NCBI RefSeq assembly: GCF_031846275.1
Contig: NZ_JAVRIB010000006.1
Span: 124,001 to 188,000 of the forward strand
Direction of reading: 5' to 3'
From: Spectribacter hydrogenoxidans
GTDB lineage: Bacteria > Pseudomonadota > Gammaproteobacteria > Nevskiales > Salinisphaeraceae
DNA: 64,000 nucleotides
Positions 28,410-37,670 of this stretch are shown here, in pieces. Made by a program: the position numbers and the translations under genes. Numbering within the stretch: position 1 is the stretch's first letter; each line of letters begins with the position of its first letter. The notes under the pieces were generated by a model. The model saw only the letters and a list, made by a program, of their open reading frames with translations, did no database searches and was not told the DNA's origin.

Positions 28410-30080
28410 TCACGGCGCGGCGGTAGTGTTTACGGTGGAGATGCCCCGGCTGATCACCCCGCTTGGACTGGTCGCCTCAATGCGGAATACGCCACTTTCC
28501 GGTTCATCTCCGGCCTCGACACGGAATGTAGCGGTAAAAGGCAGCCCACTCGGCGGGCCGGTGCGGTTGGGTACGACGAAAGAAGTCGGGCCTTCCAGCG
28601 TGCCCACCGAGGTTGTGCCGGTTACGGTGGTGTTGGCGGCAGGAATTTGCCCGTTGGCGTCCTGTACGGTCACGTTCACCGTGCCCGCACCCTCTACCGG
28701 AATTTCCAGCGGATCGGGTGAGATGTCCACGAAATAACTCGAACCCGACATCACTATGACGATATTGCGGCGCACATTGAGCGTGTTGGCGTCATCGCAG
28801 ACCGCCGGATCGTTGCACAGTAACCCGGTGAAATTGCCGCTGGGGCCGGTGTAGCTCCCGTCGTTATTAAAGTCCACAAACGGTTCGTTCGTATCACGCA
28901 CCCCGTTTTCGTTGTCATCGCGGAATGCTTCGGGGAGGTCCATGAAGGTTTCGCCGGCGTCAAAGCGGCCGTTTGAGGGATTGGCGTCGGTAAAGCTTTC
29001 TTCCCCGATGGTGGTGACCCGTACGGTGGCGCGGCCGTTGGTCGGGCGTGGATTCTGGCTGACAAATTCCACCGTGCAGTTGCCTCCGGTGGTTTCGCAG
29101 CTGCCGGGGATCGAGCCGCCCTCGGTGAGGAAGTTAACGGCGGTGCCGTCGGGGACCGGATTATTGAACCGGTCAGCGGCCCGGACGGTGATGGCAGTCG
29201 TGGTGCCATCGATGTCGAAGCCCTCGATATTCAGGGTATCCGCGCTAACCGAGAAGCTGTTGTTGTCCGGGATGCCGGTCGTTATCGCCAGACCGTTGGA
29301 TTGTGCGGTGGTGGTTACCCCGTCGCGGGTCGCGGTGGCAGTGACCTGAACGGTTGCGGCCTGCGTGCCGCTGCTAATTGTTGTTTGCGCGATACCCTCT
29401 GGTCCGGTGGTGGCTTGCGCATTGCTCAAGCTGATGCCGCCCACGGTGGTATTGAGCTCGAAGGTCACGAGTTGATTGGGGACCGGGCCGCCACTGTTGT
29501 TGGTGACCGCGAACGTCACTGTCGACTGGCCGGGTAGCGCCCCCGAACCTTGAATGCCGATGAGAGGATTGCTGGCACCCTGGAACTGGATCGCGCCCAG
29601 TGGTGCTTGTTCCGTCTGCAGCGTGACGGTGGCCTGCAGTGAACCGCCGTCGACATCGGTGCGGGCAGTCACGGTGTCTGCACCGCTACAGCCGCGGGCG
29701 GTGTAGGTGGTCGTCACATTGCCGCTTTCGTTCGCGACCACAGCGGGGTCGATTTCGGCGAGACTTGATTCTGCGCATGCCGAGGTGAAAAACACGTCGG
29801 AGCCATCTGTTACCGGATCGCCCTCGCCGTCAATCAGGCGGAGGCTGAGTGTTGCTCTCTGCCCGGCTTGCAGCACGGTCTGGTTGCTACCGATCACGCC
29901 TTCGTTGAAATTGCCGCCATTATCGACGGAACCGATTCTTACCGAGTCATCGACCGGCCCATTATCCGGGTCACCATCGCCATTATCGTTATCACCCTGC
30001 CCGGATGTGGTGCCGCCACAGCCGGTTGCCAGGGTGACGAGCCCGGCGATTAGAAGGAGTCGGAAGTCGAACTTGTGCAT
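28410..30080 (-). CDS. Lipoprotein with bacterial Ig-like repeats, inserted between pilQ and aroK
   Basis: A 556-residue protein. The signal peptide ends in lipobox LATGC, followed by a low-complexity Asp/Asn/Gly linker (about residues 25-48). Several Ig-like (Big_1/invasin-type) modules follow, for example one beginning SVDNGG and one around VTFAVTNNSGGPVPNQLVTF. Near residue 390 an acidic segment with D-x-N-x-N-G-x-x-D motifs (DDNENGVRDTNEPFVDFNND) may bind calcium. I use the ATG at 30080; 30095 is also in frame. The protein is probably exposed on the cell surface. Its place in the pil-aro operon suggests, but does not prove, a pilus- or adhesion-related role. Confidence 0.75.
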   Translation of the reverse strand: MHKFDFRLLLIAGLVTLATGCGGTTSGQGDNDNGDGDPDNGPVDDSVRIGSVDNGGNFNEGVIGSNQTVLQAGQRATLSLRLIDGEGDPVTDGSDVFFTSACAESSLAEIDPAVVANESGNVTTTYTARGCSGADTVTARTDVDGGSLQATVTLQTEQAPLGAIQFQGASNPLIGIQGSGALPGQSTVTFAVTNNSGGPVPNQLVTFELNTTVGGISLSNAQATTGPEGIAQTTISSGTQAATVQVTATATRDGVTTTAQSNGLAITTGIPDNNSFSVSADTLNIEGFDIDGTTTAITVRAADRFNNPVPDGTAVNFLTEGGSIPGSCETTGGNCTVEFVSQNPRPTNGRATVRVTTIGEESFTDANPSNGRFDAGETFMDLPEAFRDDNENGVRDTNEPFVDFNNDGSYTGPSGNFTGLLCNDPAVCDDANTLNVRRNIVIVMSGSSYFVDISPDPLEIPVEGAGTVNVTVQDANGQIPAANTTVTGTTSVGTLEGPTSFVVPNRTGPPSGLPFTATFRVEAGDEPESGVFRIEATSPSGVISRGISTVNTTAAP

Positions 30081-30132
30081 GGCTTTCTCGGTCATTGGCG
30101 GGTCTCGGACTGGCTCAGCAACTGAATCGGTA

Positions 30133-32154
30133 TCAGTTAATGCGCAATCCTTCCTTGAGAATCTTGGGCGTGACGAACAGCAGCAACTCGCGCTTGTCGC
30201 GCTGCTTGGAAGTGTTGCGGAAGAACGCGCCCAGCAGCGGGATGTCGCCGAAGACGGGTACCTTGTTGACCACGTCGCGATCCTCCTGCTCGTAGATGCC
30301 GCCCAGCACCACGGTTTCGCCGTTTTCGACCAGCACCTGCGTGGTCAGGCTGCGGGTGTTGATCGAGGGCACCTGGCCGCCGCCCTGGACGTTGATGGAA
30401 TCGCCCTGGGTGTCCTGGGTGACGAACAGGTCCATGATCACGCGTTCGTCCGGGGTGATCTGGGGGGTGACGGTGAGACTGAGCACTGCTTCCTTGAACT
30501 GCACGGTGGCGGCGCCGGATGAGGCGGCCTCCAGGTAGGGGATTTCCACGCCCTGTTCGATCTTGGCTTCCTTGGCGTTGGCTGTGATCACGCGGGGCGA
30601 GGAGATCACTTCGCCGCGGTTTTCCGATTCCAGCGCGGAAAGCGCCAGATCCAGATTGAACGTGTTGCCGATGATGCTGGTGGTCAGTGTCCCGGCCGGG
30701 CCGGCTACCGGCAGGTTGACGGCGAAGCCGGTATCGGCAGTGTAGTTGCCGTCGCTGGGGGACTCGAAGGCGGCGTTGTCGGTGGCGCTGGCGGTCACGC
30801 CCAGATTGCGGGCGAATTCGCGGTTGGCGACCACGATGCGGGATTCGATCAGCACCTGGCGTACCGGGATGTCCAGCCGGTTGATCACACGGCGAATCTC
30901 CTCGAGCTTGGCGCGGGTTTCATTGATCAGCAGGGTATTGGTGCGCTCATCCACCGTTACCTGGCCGCGGGACGACAGCAGCGACACTTCGCCGGATTTC
31001 AGCAGCGCGGCGAAATCCCCGGCCCGGGCGTAGTTGATCTGGATGATCTCCGAAACCAGCGGGGCGGAGTTGCTGGTGGCCTGCTGGGCCTCGAGTTCGG
31101 CCTGTTCGCGGGTGGCGATTTCCGGCAGCGGGGCGACTAGGATGACGTTGCCCTGACGGCGCATGCCAAGACCCTCGGATGCCAGGATGATGTCCAGCGC
31201 CTGGTCCCAGGGAACGTTGTCCAGTTCCAGTGCCATGGCGCCGGATACGCTTTCCGATACCACCATGTTCACCCCGGCCACGTCCGCCAGAATCTGCAGC
31301 ACGGCGCGCACGTCCACGCTCTGGAACGACAGCGAGATGCGTTCGCCAGTGTATTCCGGCTCGCGGCTGCGCTGCTCCTCGGCCGTGACCGGCTGCAGTT
31401 CGATGACGAAGGTGTCGTCGGACTGGTAGGCCACCTGCTCGAACTCCGCGCCTTCAATGGGCGTGATCGCCAGACGCGTTGCGCCGTTCCGGGCCAGCGC
31501 GTCGATGTATTTCACTGGGGTGGCAAAGTCGATCACGTCCAGGCGCTTTTCCAGATCGGCCGGCAGCTGCACGCCGCTCAGGGTGGCGACGATGCGCTGG
31601 CCTTCGTTATTGACGTTCACCGGGCCAGGCGTGCCGCTCAGTTCGAGCGTGACCCGGCCGCCGCCGGATTCTGTCCGGCGAAAATCGATGTCGGTGATGC
31701 GCTGGCCGGAGGTCGGGGCCGGCCTGTCGCTGGCGGCCGTCGTTTCGCCGGTCCCCTGACCCAGGCGGACCAACACCCGATTGCCCTCGCGGCTCAACTG
31801 GTAGGGCACGATCCGCGAAAGCTCGAGCACCACCCGCGTGCGGTCGCCGCCCTCGGCCAACGCAATGGCCTGCAGATTCCCGGCGTCCACGCGCCGATAG
31901 CGCGGTTTGGCGGCCAGTGTGGTGCCCGGCAGGTCGAGTGACAGGCGGGCCGGCTGGTCCACGGTGAAGGCGCTGGCCTGCGGTGCCGGGCCAGAGAGGG
32001 TGAGCGTGACCAGCACCTGGTTGCCGGCCAGCCGGGCGTGTTCCACCGATTCCAGTTCCGTAGCCGCGGCCTGGGCCGAGAAACTGCCTGCCAGCATCAG
32101 CCCAGCGAGCAGGGCAGTCCAGCGACCGGCGGGGCGGTTGAGACGCTGTTTCAT
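30133..32154 (-). CDS. pilQ: Type IV pilus secretin PilQ
   Basis: About 673 residues with a cleavable signal peptide (ending F-S-A-Q-A-A-A). AMIN-type N-terminal beta domains occupy about residues 30-270. The secretin N0/N1 domains follow (ISLSFQSVDVRAVLQILADV), then the C-terminal secretin domain (QVLIESRIVVANREFARNLG and VPVFGDIPLLGAFFR). It forms the outer-membrane gate for the pilus. The start is 32154 or 32163; a GGA lies about 9 bp before the first. Last of the pilMNOPQ genes, 44 bp after pilP. Confidence 0.96.
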   Translation of the reverse strand: MKQRLNRPAGRWTALLAGLMLAGSFSAQAAATELESVEHARLAGNQVLVTLTLSGPAPQASAFTVDQPARLSLDLPGTTLAAKPRYRRVDAGNLQAIALAEGGDRTRVVLELSRIVPYQLSREGNRVLVRLGQGTGETTAASDRPAPTSGQRITDIDFRRTESGGGRVTLELSGTPGPVNVNNEGQRIVATLSGVQLPADLEKRLDVIDFATPVKYIDALARNGATRLAITPIEGAEFEQVAYQSDDTFVIELQPVTAEEQRSREPEYTGERISLSFQSVDVRAVLQILADVAGVNMVVSESVSGAMALELDNVPWDQALDIILASEGLGMRRQGNVILVAPLPEIATREQAELEAQQATSNSAPLVSEIIQINYARAGDFAALLKSGEVSLLSSRGQVTVDERTNTLLINETRAKLEEIRRVINRLDIPVRQVLIESRIVVANREFARNLGVTASATDNAAFESPSDGNYTADTGFAVNLPVAGPAGTLTTSIIGNTFNLDLALSALESENRGEVISSPRVITANAKEAKIEQGVEIPYLEAASSGAATVQFKEAVLSLTVTPQITPDERVIMDLFVTQDTQGDSINVQGGGQVPSINTRSLTTQVLVENGETVVLGGIYEQEDRDVVNKVPVFGDIPLLGAFFRNTSKQRDKRELLLFVTPKILKEGLRIN

Positions 32155-32197
32155 GGCATGCATTCCGTTCAAACCCGTTGATTGCCGCGGCTGGCGG

Positions 32198-32725
32198 CTA
32201 TTGTTCAAGCGCGATGCTGGCATCGCGTTTCATGTAACCACCAAGCCCGTCGGGCACGATCTCCACCAGCCGGATGCCGGTCTTGTCGATGGCCACGATC
32301 TCGCCGAAATTCTTGCCCATGTGGTTGCCCACCGTCACCCGGTGCACCACGCCGTCCGGAGCGCTGACCAATGCATAGTGCGTGCCGGCGACTTTCAGGG
32401 TGCCGGCCATGCGCAGGGCGTCCAGCGGGAATTCCTCCAGCGGCTCGCGATTGCGGTTGAAATCGGGCGAGATGCCGGAGTTGCTGCGGCGCTGTTCCTG
32501 TTCGGTTCCCTCGGTAAAAGGCACGAAGGGCTCGCGTCGGTCGTCCGGTCGGTAGGCAAACGGCTCGTAGGCGCGCATCTGGGGTATCGGCTCGATGTCG
32601 TCGGACTTGCGCGCCTTGATCTCGGCGGCATAGGTGCGCAAATCCGACATGTCCTCGCTGCAGCCGGCCACCGCCGCTGCCAGGCCCAGCAGAATCAGCA
32701 ATCGCGCGGCGCGGCGTCCGATCAC
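32198..32725 (-). CDS. pilP: Type IV pilus inner-membrane lipoprotein PilP
   Basis: A 175-residue lipoprotein with lipobox AVAGC (Cys22). A disordered linker leads to the C-terminal HR domain, which ends in GNHMGKNFGEIVAIDKTGIR and EIVPDGLGGYMKR. PilP connects the PilN/PilO dimer to the PilQ N0 domain. Its start overlaps the pilO stop by 4 bp. Confidence 0.95.
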   Translation of the reverse strand: MIGRRAARLLILLGLAAAVAGCSEDMSDLRTYAAEIKARKSDDIEPIPQMRAYEPFAYRPDDRREPFVPFTEGTEQEQRRSNSGISPDFNRNREPLEEFPLDALRMAGTLKVAGTHYALVSAPDGVVHRVTVGNHMGKNFGEIVAIDKTGIRLVEIVPDGLGGYMKRDASIALEQ

Positions 32726-33351
32726 TGGTCGTCCTCCGTGGTCCCGGCGGTTTCGTCGCCATCCAGATAACGATAGGTGTTGGCGACCACACTCATGCGC
32801 AATTCCTGGCCCTGGCTGTCCTCCGCGGGCTGGATGCTGACGTTGTCCAGGGTGACGATGCGCGGCAGCGCGGCCACGCCGGAAACGAACGCGCCCAGTT
32901 CGTGATAGCTGCCGGTGACCACCAGATCGTTGGGCAGCACGGCATAGAAGTCCTTGACCAGTTCGGGGCGCGGTTTGAACAGTTCCTCTTCCAGCCCGCT
33001 GGCCAGGCGCGTCTGGGAGATGTCATTGAGCAGGTTGGGCACCTCGGTCTGACTGGGCAGTTGCCGCAGCAGATCTCCGAATGTCTGGCGCATCTCCGCC
33101 AGCTGTTCCTTGTAGGCGTCGAGGTTGGCCACTTTCTTCTGCTTGCGTTCGAACTCGGCGCGCAGCGAGGTTTCCTGCTGGCGGGCACGGTCGAGCTCGT
33201 CGCCCTTGGGCAGCACGAAATACCAGCTGCCCAGCCCCAGCAACACGGCGGACAGGATCACCACCGCTCCGACATAGGCCCAGGCCGGCCAGCTGCCGAC
33301 ATTGTGCTGGTCCAGTGCCCGCAGTTCGTCGAAGAATTCGTTGACTCTCAT
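32722..33351 (-). CDS. pilO: Type IV pilus alignment protein PilO
   Basis: A 209-residue bitopic protein. One membrane helix lies at about residues 26-47 (VGAVVILSAVLLGLGSWYFV), a periplasmic coiled coil at about 50-95, and a ferredoxin-like C-terminal domain with the typical GSYHELGAFVSGVAALPRIV block follows. It pairs with PilN in the inner-membrane alignment complex. Four-base overlaps join it to pilN and pilP. Confidence 0.96.
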   Translation of the reverse strand: MRVNEFFDELRALDQHNVGSWPAWAYVGAVVILSAVLLGLGSWYFVLPKGDELDRARQQETSLRAEFERKQKKVANLDAYKEQLAEMRQTFGDLLRQLPSQTEVPNLLNDISQTRLASGLEEELFKPRPELVKDFYAVLPNDLVVTGSYHELGAFVSGVAALPRIVTLDNVSIQPAEDSQGQELRMSVVANTYRYLDGDETAGTTEDDQ

Positions 33352-33944
33352 GGCGCCTCGGCCTCCGACTGGCCGCCCTCGTCATCCGGTTTCTGCGGGT
33401 TCACGGTACGGAAGTTGAGCGTGAACTCGGCCGCTCGCTGGGAACCGCCGCTAGTGCCCTTGATCACCACCAGCCGCGGATCGTCGAACCAGGCGGAAGC
33501 ATCCAGGTTGACCATGTAGGCCGAGACCCGCCCATTGGATTCGGCAATGCCATTGACGGTGGTGGTCTTGCCGTTCTGCTTCAGCGAGGTGAGGTAGACG
33601 CCCTCCGGCAGCGTTTCCACGATCTGGTCGAAGTAGTGGACGATCTGGGAGCGTGACTGCTGCAGCTCCTCGATGATGCGCATGCGGGTGATCAGGTTGT
33701 CCCGGGTTTGCTCCAGCGCTTCGATTTCCGCGATCTGCTTGTCGATTTCGGCGATCTCGGCCTGGAGGAAACGGTTGCGCGCCTGCTGGCTGTCGATGGC
33801 GCTGTTGTAGGCGAAAACCCCGAGCGCCACCAGGCCCAGCGCCCCGAGGGCGGCCACCCCGAGGGCGGTCAGGAACTGTTTCTTGCGCTGTTCGCGACGG
33901 GCCTCGCGCCAGTCCAGCAGGTTGATGCGAATGAGTGTCTGCAT
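33348..33944 (-). CDS. pilN: Type IV pilus assembly protein PilN
   Basis: A 198-residue protein whose N terminus carries the PilM-binding motif I-N-L-L-D-W-R-E (residues 7-14; usual form INLLPWR). A membrane helix follows at about 28-50, then a coiled coil rich in E-I-D-K-Q-I-A-E-I-E and a PilN-type periplasmic domain. It anchors the cytoplasmic PilM ring and pairs with PilO. Eight bases separate it from pilM. Confidence 0.95.
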   Translation of the reverse strand: MQTLIRINLLDWREARREQRKKQFLTALGVAALGALGLVALGVFAYNSAIDSQQARNRFLQAEIAEIDKQIAEIEALEQTRDNLITRMRIIEELQQSRSQIVHYFDQIVETLPEGVYLTSLKQNGKTTTVNGIAESNGRVSAYMVNLDASAWFDDPRLVVIKGTSGGSQRAAEFTLNFRTVNPQKPDDEGGQSEAEAP

Positions 33945-33952
33945 GATATCGG

Positions 33953-35032
33953 TCAGCCCAGTGACCGCAGCGCCAGGCCGGTCGCCACCATCAGGGCCGG
34001 GGCTTCCGCATCCACACGGCTGCGCCGGGCGCCGCCGCTGGCCTTGAGGCCGGCCAGCGGGTTGCCCGAGGCGGTGGCGATTTCCAGCGTGCGGCCGACG
34101 TGGTCGTCCAGCCCGGGAAACAGGGCGCAGCCGCCGGTGATGATGATCTGATCCACGCTCTCGATTTCGCCCGATTGCGAGAAGAACAGCTGCAACGAGC
34201 GGTCGATCTGCTGGGCCAGCTGTTCGGCAAACGCCGGCAGGATGGACGCCAGGTAATCGGCCGCCAGTTCGCCGCTGCGCAGGCGGGCCAGCGCGGCATC
34301 GGATGAATCCAGCCCTTCGTGACGCTGGATTTCCTCTACCAGCTGGCTGCCGCCGAAGGCCTGTTCACGGGTGTAGATGGTTTCGCCGCTGTGCAGCACG
34401 TTGACGGCCGTGGTGGTAGCGCCCACGTCGACAACCGCCACCGTGCGTTCCGCGCCCTTGTCCGGCATCTGTTCGATCAGCAGGCCGCAGGCGTTCTGCA
34501 GCGCATAGCTTTCAACATCCACCAGTCTGACCTTCAGACCGGCGATCTCGACCGCCGCGACCCGCATCTCCACGTTGTCGCGCCGGCAGGCTGCCAGCAG
34601 CACCTGCTGCATGTCGCTGTCGCGGGGCGAGGGGCCCATGATCTGGAAGTCCAGGCTGACTTCCTCGATGGGGTAGGGGATGTAGGCATCGGCTTCGAAG
34701 CCGATCTGCTGTTCGATCTCGTCCTCGGTGAGGGTGGCGGGCATGTCGATTAGCTTGCTGATCACCGCCGAGCCGGACACGGCCACTGCCGCCTGACGCT
34801 GCCGGCAGCCCGATTTCTGCATCGCGCGGCTGATGCTCTGCGCCACCAGTTCGGGCTCGACGATCTGGCGGTCCTGGACTGCATCGGGGGACAGAACTTC
34901 GCTGGCGAATGCCTGGATATGGGGCGTACCGAGGCTGCCCCCGAGTTCGAGCAGCTTGACCCGGCCGGCGCTGATGTCCAGCGCCACCAATTCCGGAGAC
35001 TCGCGCCCCGTGATCGAATCCAGCAGACCCAT
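33953..35032 (-). CDS. pilM: Type IV pilus actin-like ATPase PilM
   Basis: A 359-residue cytoplasmic FtsA-like protein. Actin-fold phosphate motifs are recognisable: LVALDISAGRVKLLEL near the N terminus, VAVVDVGATTTAVNVL centrally, and IIITGGCALFPGLDDHV near the C terminus. It binds the N-terminal peptide of PilN. I take the ATG at 35032 with GGGGGAG upstream; a TTG codon just before it is also in frame. It is the first gene of pilMNOPQ and divergent from mrcA across a 265-bp gap that must hold both promoters; I could not identify clear boxes there. Confidence 0.95.
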   Translation of the reverse strand: MGLLDSITGRESPELVALDISAGRVKLLELGGSLGTPHIQAFASEVLSPDAVQDRQIVEPELVAQSISRAMQKSGCRQRQAAVAVSGSAVISKLIDMPATLTEDEIEQQIGFEADAYIPYPIEEVSLDFQIMGPSPRDSDMQQVLLAACRRDNVEMRVAAVEIAGLKVRLVDVESYALQNACGLLIEQMPDKGAERTVAVVDVGATTTAVNVLHSGETIYTREQAFGGSQLVEEIQRHEGLDSSDAALARLRSGELAADYLASILPAFAEQLAQQIDRSLQLFFSQSGEIESVDQIIITGGCALFPGLDDHVGRTLEIATASGNPLAGLKASGGARRSRVDAEAPALMVATGLALRSLG

Positions 35033-35297
35033 CAAACTCCCCCAGTACCAAGGCCGGCGGTCAACGGCGCGATTCGCCCCTTACCCCCAAGGCTTTCTGC
35101 AAGCCGCTGACTTGTAATCAATATCCTGACCCATCCAGCCTGAAAGAACCATCGCAGAAGTTATCGGCGCCGACAAGCTGCCCTGAAGCGCCAACGCCAG
35201 AGGCTGCAGGTCGTACCGGGCCCCGGTATCATGGCACTTGGTTTTTTCGCGTGCGTGCCGCCGGTGCCACGCACGATACTCCAAGTGGAAGCTTACA

Positions 35298-37628
35298 TTG
35301 CCGCGTGCGATCAAGGTTCTTGTGGTTGTTCTGGCGGGCATGCTGTCCGCGTCGCTGCTTGCGGTGGGCGTGGTCGGCGGGGCCTATCTGTATTTCGGCC
35401 CGCAGCTGCCCGAGCCGGGCGAGATCGGCGAGGCTCAGCTCAATGAGCCGCTGCGAGTCTATACTGCCGACGACCAGCTGATTGCGGAATTCGGCACCGA
35501 ACGGCGGTTGCCGGTCACCTTCGAAGACATCCCGCCGCGGGTGATCCACGCCTTTCTGGCGGCGGAGGACGACCGTTTCTTCGAGCATCCGGGGGTGGAT
35601 TATCAGGGCCTGCTGCGAGCGGCCTGGAATCTGCTTCTCACCGGCGAGAAGACCCAGGGTGGCAGCACCATCACCATGCAGCTGGCCCGCAACCTGTTTC
35701 TGTCGCGCGAGCGCACCTACACGCGCAAGATCAAGGAAATCTTTCTGGCATTGCGCATCGAGGCGGCACTGTCCAAGAACGAGATCCTCGAGATCTATCT
35801 TAACAAGATCTATCTGGGCAATCGTGCATACGGCGTTGGCGCGGCGGCTGAGGTGTACTACGACAAGACGCTGGCGGAACTCTCGGTGGGCGAGGTGGCG
35901 ACACTCGCCGGCCTACCCAAGGCCCCGTCGCATTACAATCCGGCGCGCTATCCGGAGCGTGCCCGCAGCCGGCGTGATTACGTGCTTGGCCGGATGGTGG
36001 CACTGGACTACATCACCCGGGACGAGTACGAGACCGCGGAGTCGCAGCCGGTGGAGACCGCTACGCGGGTGGCGGACAGCCGTTACGAGGCCGATTACGT
36101 GGCCGAGATGGTGCGCCAGGAAGTGGTGGACCGTTTCGGCGAGGATGCTGCCTACACCGCCGGCTACAAGGTCACCACTACGCTGCTCAGCGAGCGCCAG
36201 CGGGCCGCCAACCGCAGCCTGCGGCGGGCATTGCTGGCCTATGACGCCCGGCACGAATGGCGCGGTGCGGAAGCGGCGATGCCGGCGGCCGAGGTGGGTG
36301 ATGCCGAGGCCATGAACGACGCCCTGGCCGGGCGCCCGGACGCCGGGGGGCTGGTGCCGGCGGTGGTGCTGTCGGTCGGTGCCGACAACGCCAATCTCTA
36401 CACCGAACCGCATGGCGAAGTGACCGTGAATCGCGGCCGGGTCGCCTGGTTGAATGACGGCGATTCGCTCGCCAGCCTGATCAATCGTGGCGATATCGTG
36501 CGTCTGGCCTACACCGGCGACGACGAGCAGACCTGGTCGCTGGTGCAGATTCCCGAAGTGCAGGGGGCGCTGGTCGCGCTCGACCCACGCGACGGGGCGA
36601 TCCAGGGCCTGACCGGTGGCTTCGACTTCAGCCTGAGCAAGTTCAACCGGGCAGTGCAGGCCCGGCGCCAGCCGGGCTCCTCGTTCAAACCATTTCTGTA
36701 CGCCGCTGCCTTGGACAATGGCTTCACCCCGGCCAGCATCATCAATGACGCGCCGGTAGTGTTCGATGCCCCCGGCCTGGGTCGCGACTGGCGGCCCGAG
36801 AATTACAGTGGCCGCATTCACGGGCCCACCCGGCTGCGCGAGGCCCTGATCCATTCTCGCAATCTCGTGACCATCCGGCTGCTGCGCTCGGTTGGCATCG
36901 ACACCGCCATCGACTACATCAGCCGCTTCGGGCTGCCGGTCGACCAGATGCCGCGGGATCTGTCGCTGTCACTGGGTAGCGGCACCTTCAGTCCGCTGCA
37001 GATGGCCCGCGCCGATGCCGTGTTTGCCAACGGCGGTTTCCTGGTGGAGCCCTACTTCATCCGCGAGATCCGTGACGGACGCGACGAAACGGTTTACCAG
37101 GCCGAACCGCTCACCGCCTGCCCGGAATCCTGCAGCGGGGCCGACCAGCCGTTCGCGCCGCGCGTGATTCCGGCGCAGACCGCCTGGCTGATGAACAGCA
37201 TGATGCAGGACGTGATCCAGCACGGGACCGGGCGGCGGGCCGCGCAGCTGGGCCGCCAGGATCTGGCCGGCAAGACCGGCACCACCAACGAGCAGCGCGA
37301 TGCCTGGTTCACCGGGTTCAACGCCGATCTGGTTGCGGTAGCCTGGGTGGGCTTCGACAAGCTCGAGCCCCTGGGTGCCGGGGAAACCGGCGGGCAGGCG
37401 GCGTTGCCGATGTGGATTGACTTCATGGGCTCGGCCCTGGCGGATCAGCCCGAGCACAGCATGGCGCGGCCTTCCGGACTGGTCAGCGTGCGTATCGACC
37501 CGGAATCCGGGCGGCTGGCCGAGGGCGGCGCCGACGGCGTATTCGAGATCTTTCGCGAGGAGAACAAGCCCGAGGCCGGCGCACCCGGTCAGGACGGCGG
37601 TACCGAGGAAGTCGAACAGCTGTTCTGA
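35298..37628 (+). CDS. mrcA: Penicillin-binding protein 1A
   Basis: A bifunctional peptidoglycan synthase of about 776 residues. After one N-terminal membrane helix come the GT51 motifs (EDDRFFEHPGVDY with the catalytic Glu, and GGSTITMQLARNLFL). An OB-like insert (VVLSVGADNANLY...) and the transpeptidase motifs follow: SSFK, SRN and KTGTT. I prefer the TTG at 35298 (GTGGAAG 7 bp upstream, protein MPRAIKVLVVVLAG); the ATG at 35238 would add a Cys/Arg-rich leader before the membrane helix. Divergence from pilMNOPQ is the conserved ponA-pil arrangement. Confidence 0.95.
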   Translation: MPRAIKVLVVVLAGMLSASLLAVGVVGGAYLYFGPQLPEPGEIGEAQLNEPLRVYTADDQLIAEFGTERRLPVTFEDIPPRVIHAFLAAEDDRFFEHPGVDYQGLLRAAWNLLLTGEKTQGGSTITMQLARNLFLSRERTYTRKIKEIFLALRIEAALSKNEILEIYLNKIYLGNRAYGVGAAAEVYYDKTLAELSVGEVATLAGLPKAPSHYNPARYPERARSRRDYVLGRMVALDYITRDEYETAESQPVETATRVADSRYEADYVAEMVRQEVVDRFGEDAAYTAGYKVTTTLLSERQRAANRSLRRALLAYDARHEWRGAEAAMPAAEVGDAEAMNDALAGRPDAGGLVPAVVLSVGADNANLYTEPHGEVTVNRGRVAWLNDGDSLASLINRGDIVRLAYTGDDEQTWSLVQIPEVQGALVALDPRDGAIQGLTGGFDFSLSKFNRAVQARRQPGSSFKPFLYAAALDNGFTPASIINDAPVVFDAPGLGRDWRPENYSGRIHGPTRLREALIHSRNLVTIRLLRSVGIDTAIDYISRFGLPVDQMPRDLSLSLGSGTFSPLQMARADAVFANGGFLVEPYFIREIRDGRDETVYQAEPLTACPESCSGADQPFAPRVIPAQTAWLMNSMMQDVIQHGTGRRAAQLGRQDLAGKTGTTNEQRDAWFTGFNADLVAVAWVGFDKLEPLGAGETGGQAALPMWIDFMGSALADQPEHSMARPSGLVSVRIDPESGRLAEGGADGVFEIFREENKPEAGAPGQDGGTEEVEQLF

Positions 37629-37670
37629 TCACGCCGATCCCGGCATTGATCAACCAGAGGGTTCCCGGCG

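Noticed and set aside
35033..35297. Sigma-54-type promoter before pilM
   Set aside because: A TTGCA occurs on the minus strand, but no GG element at the required distance.
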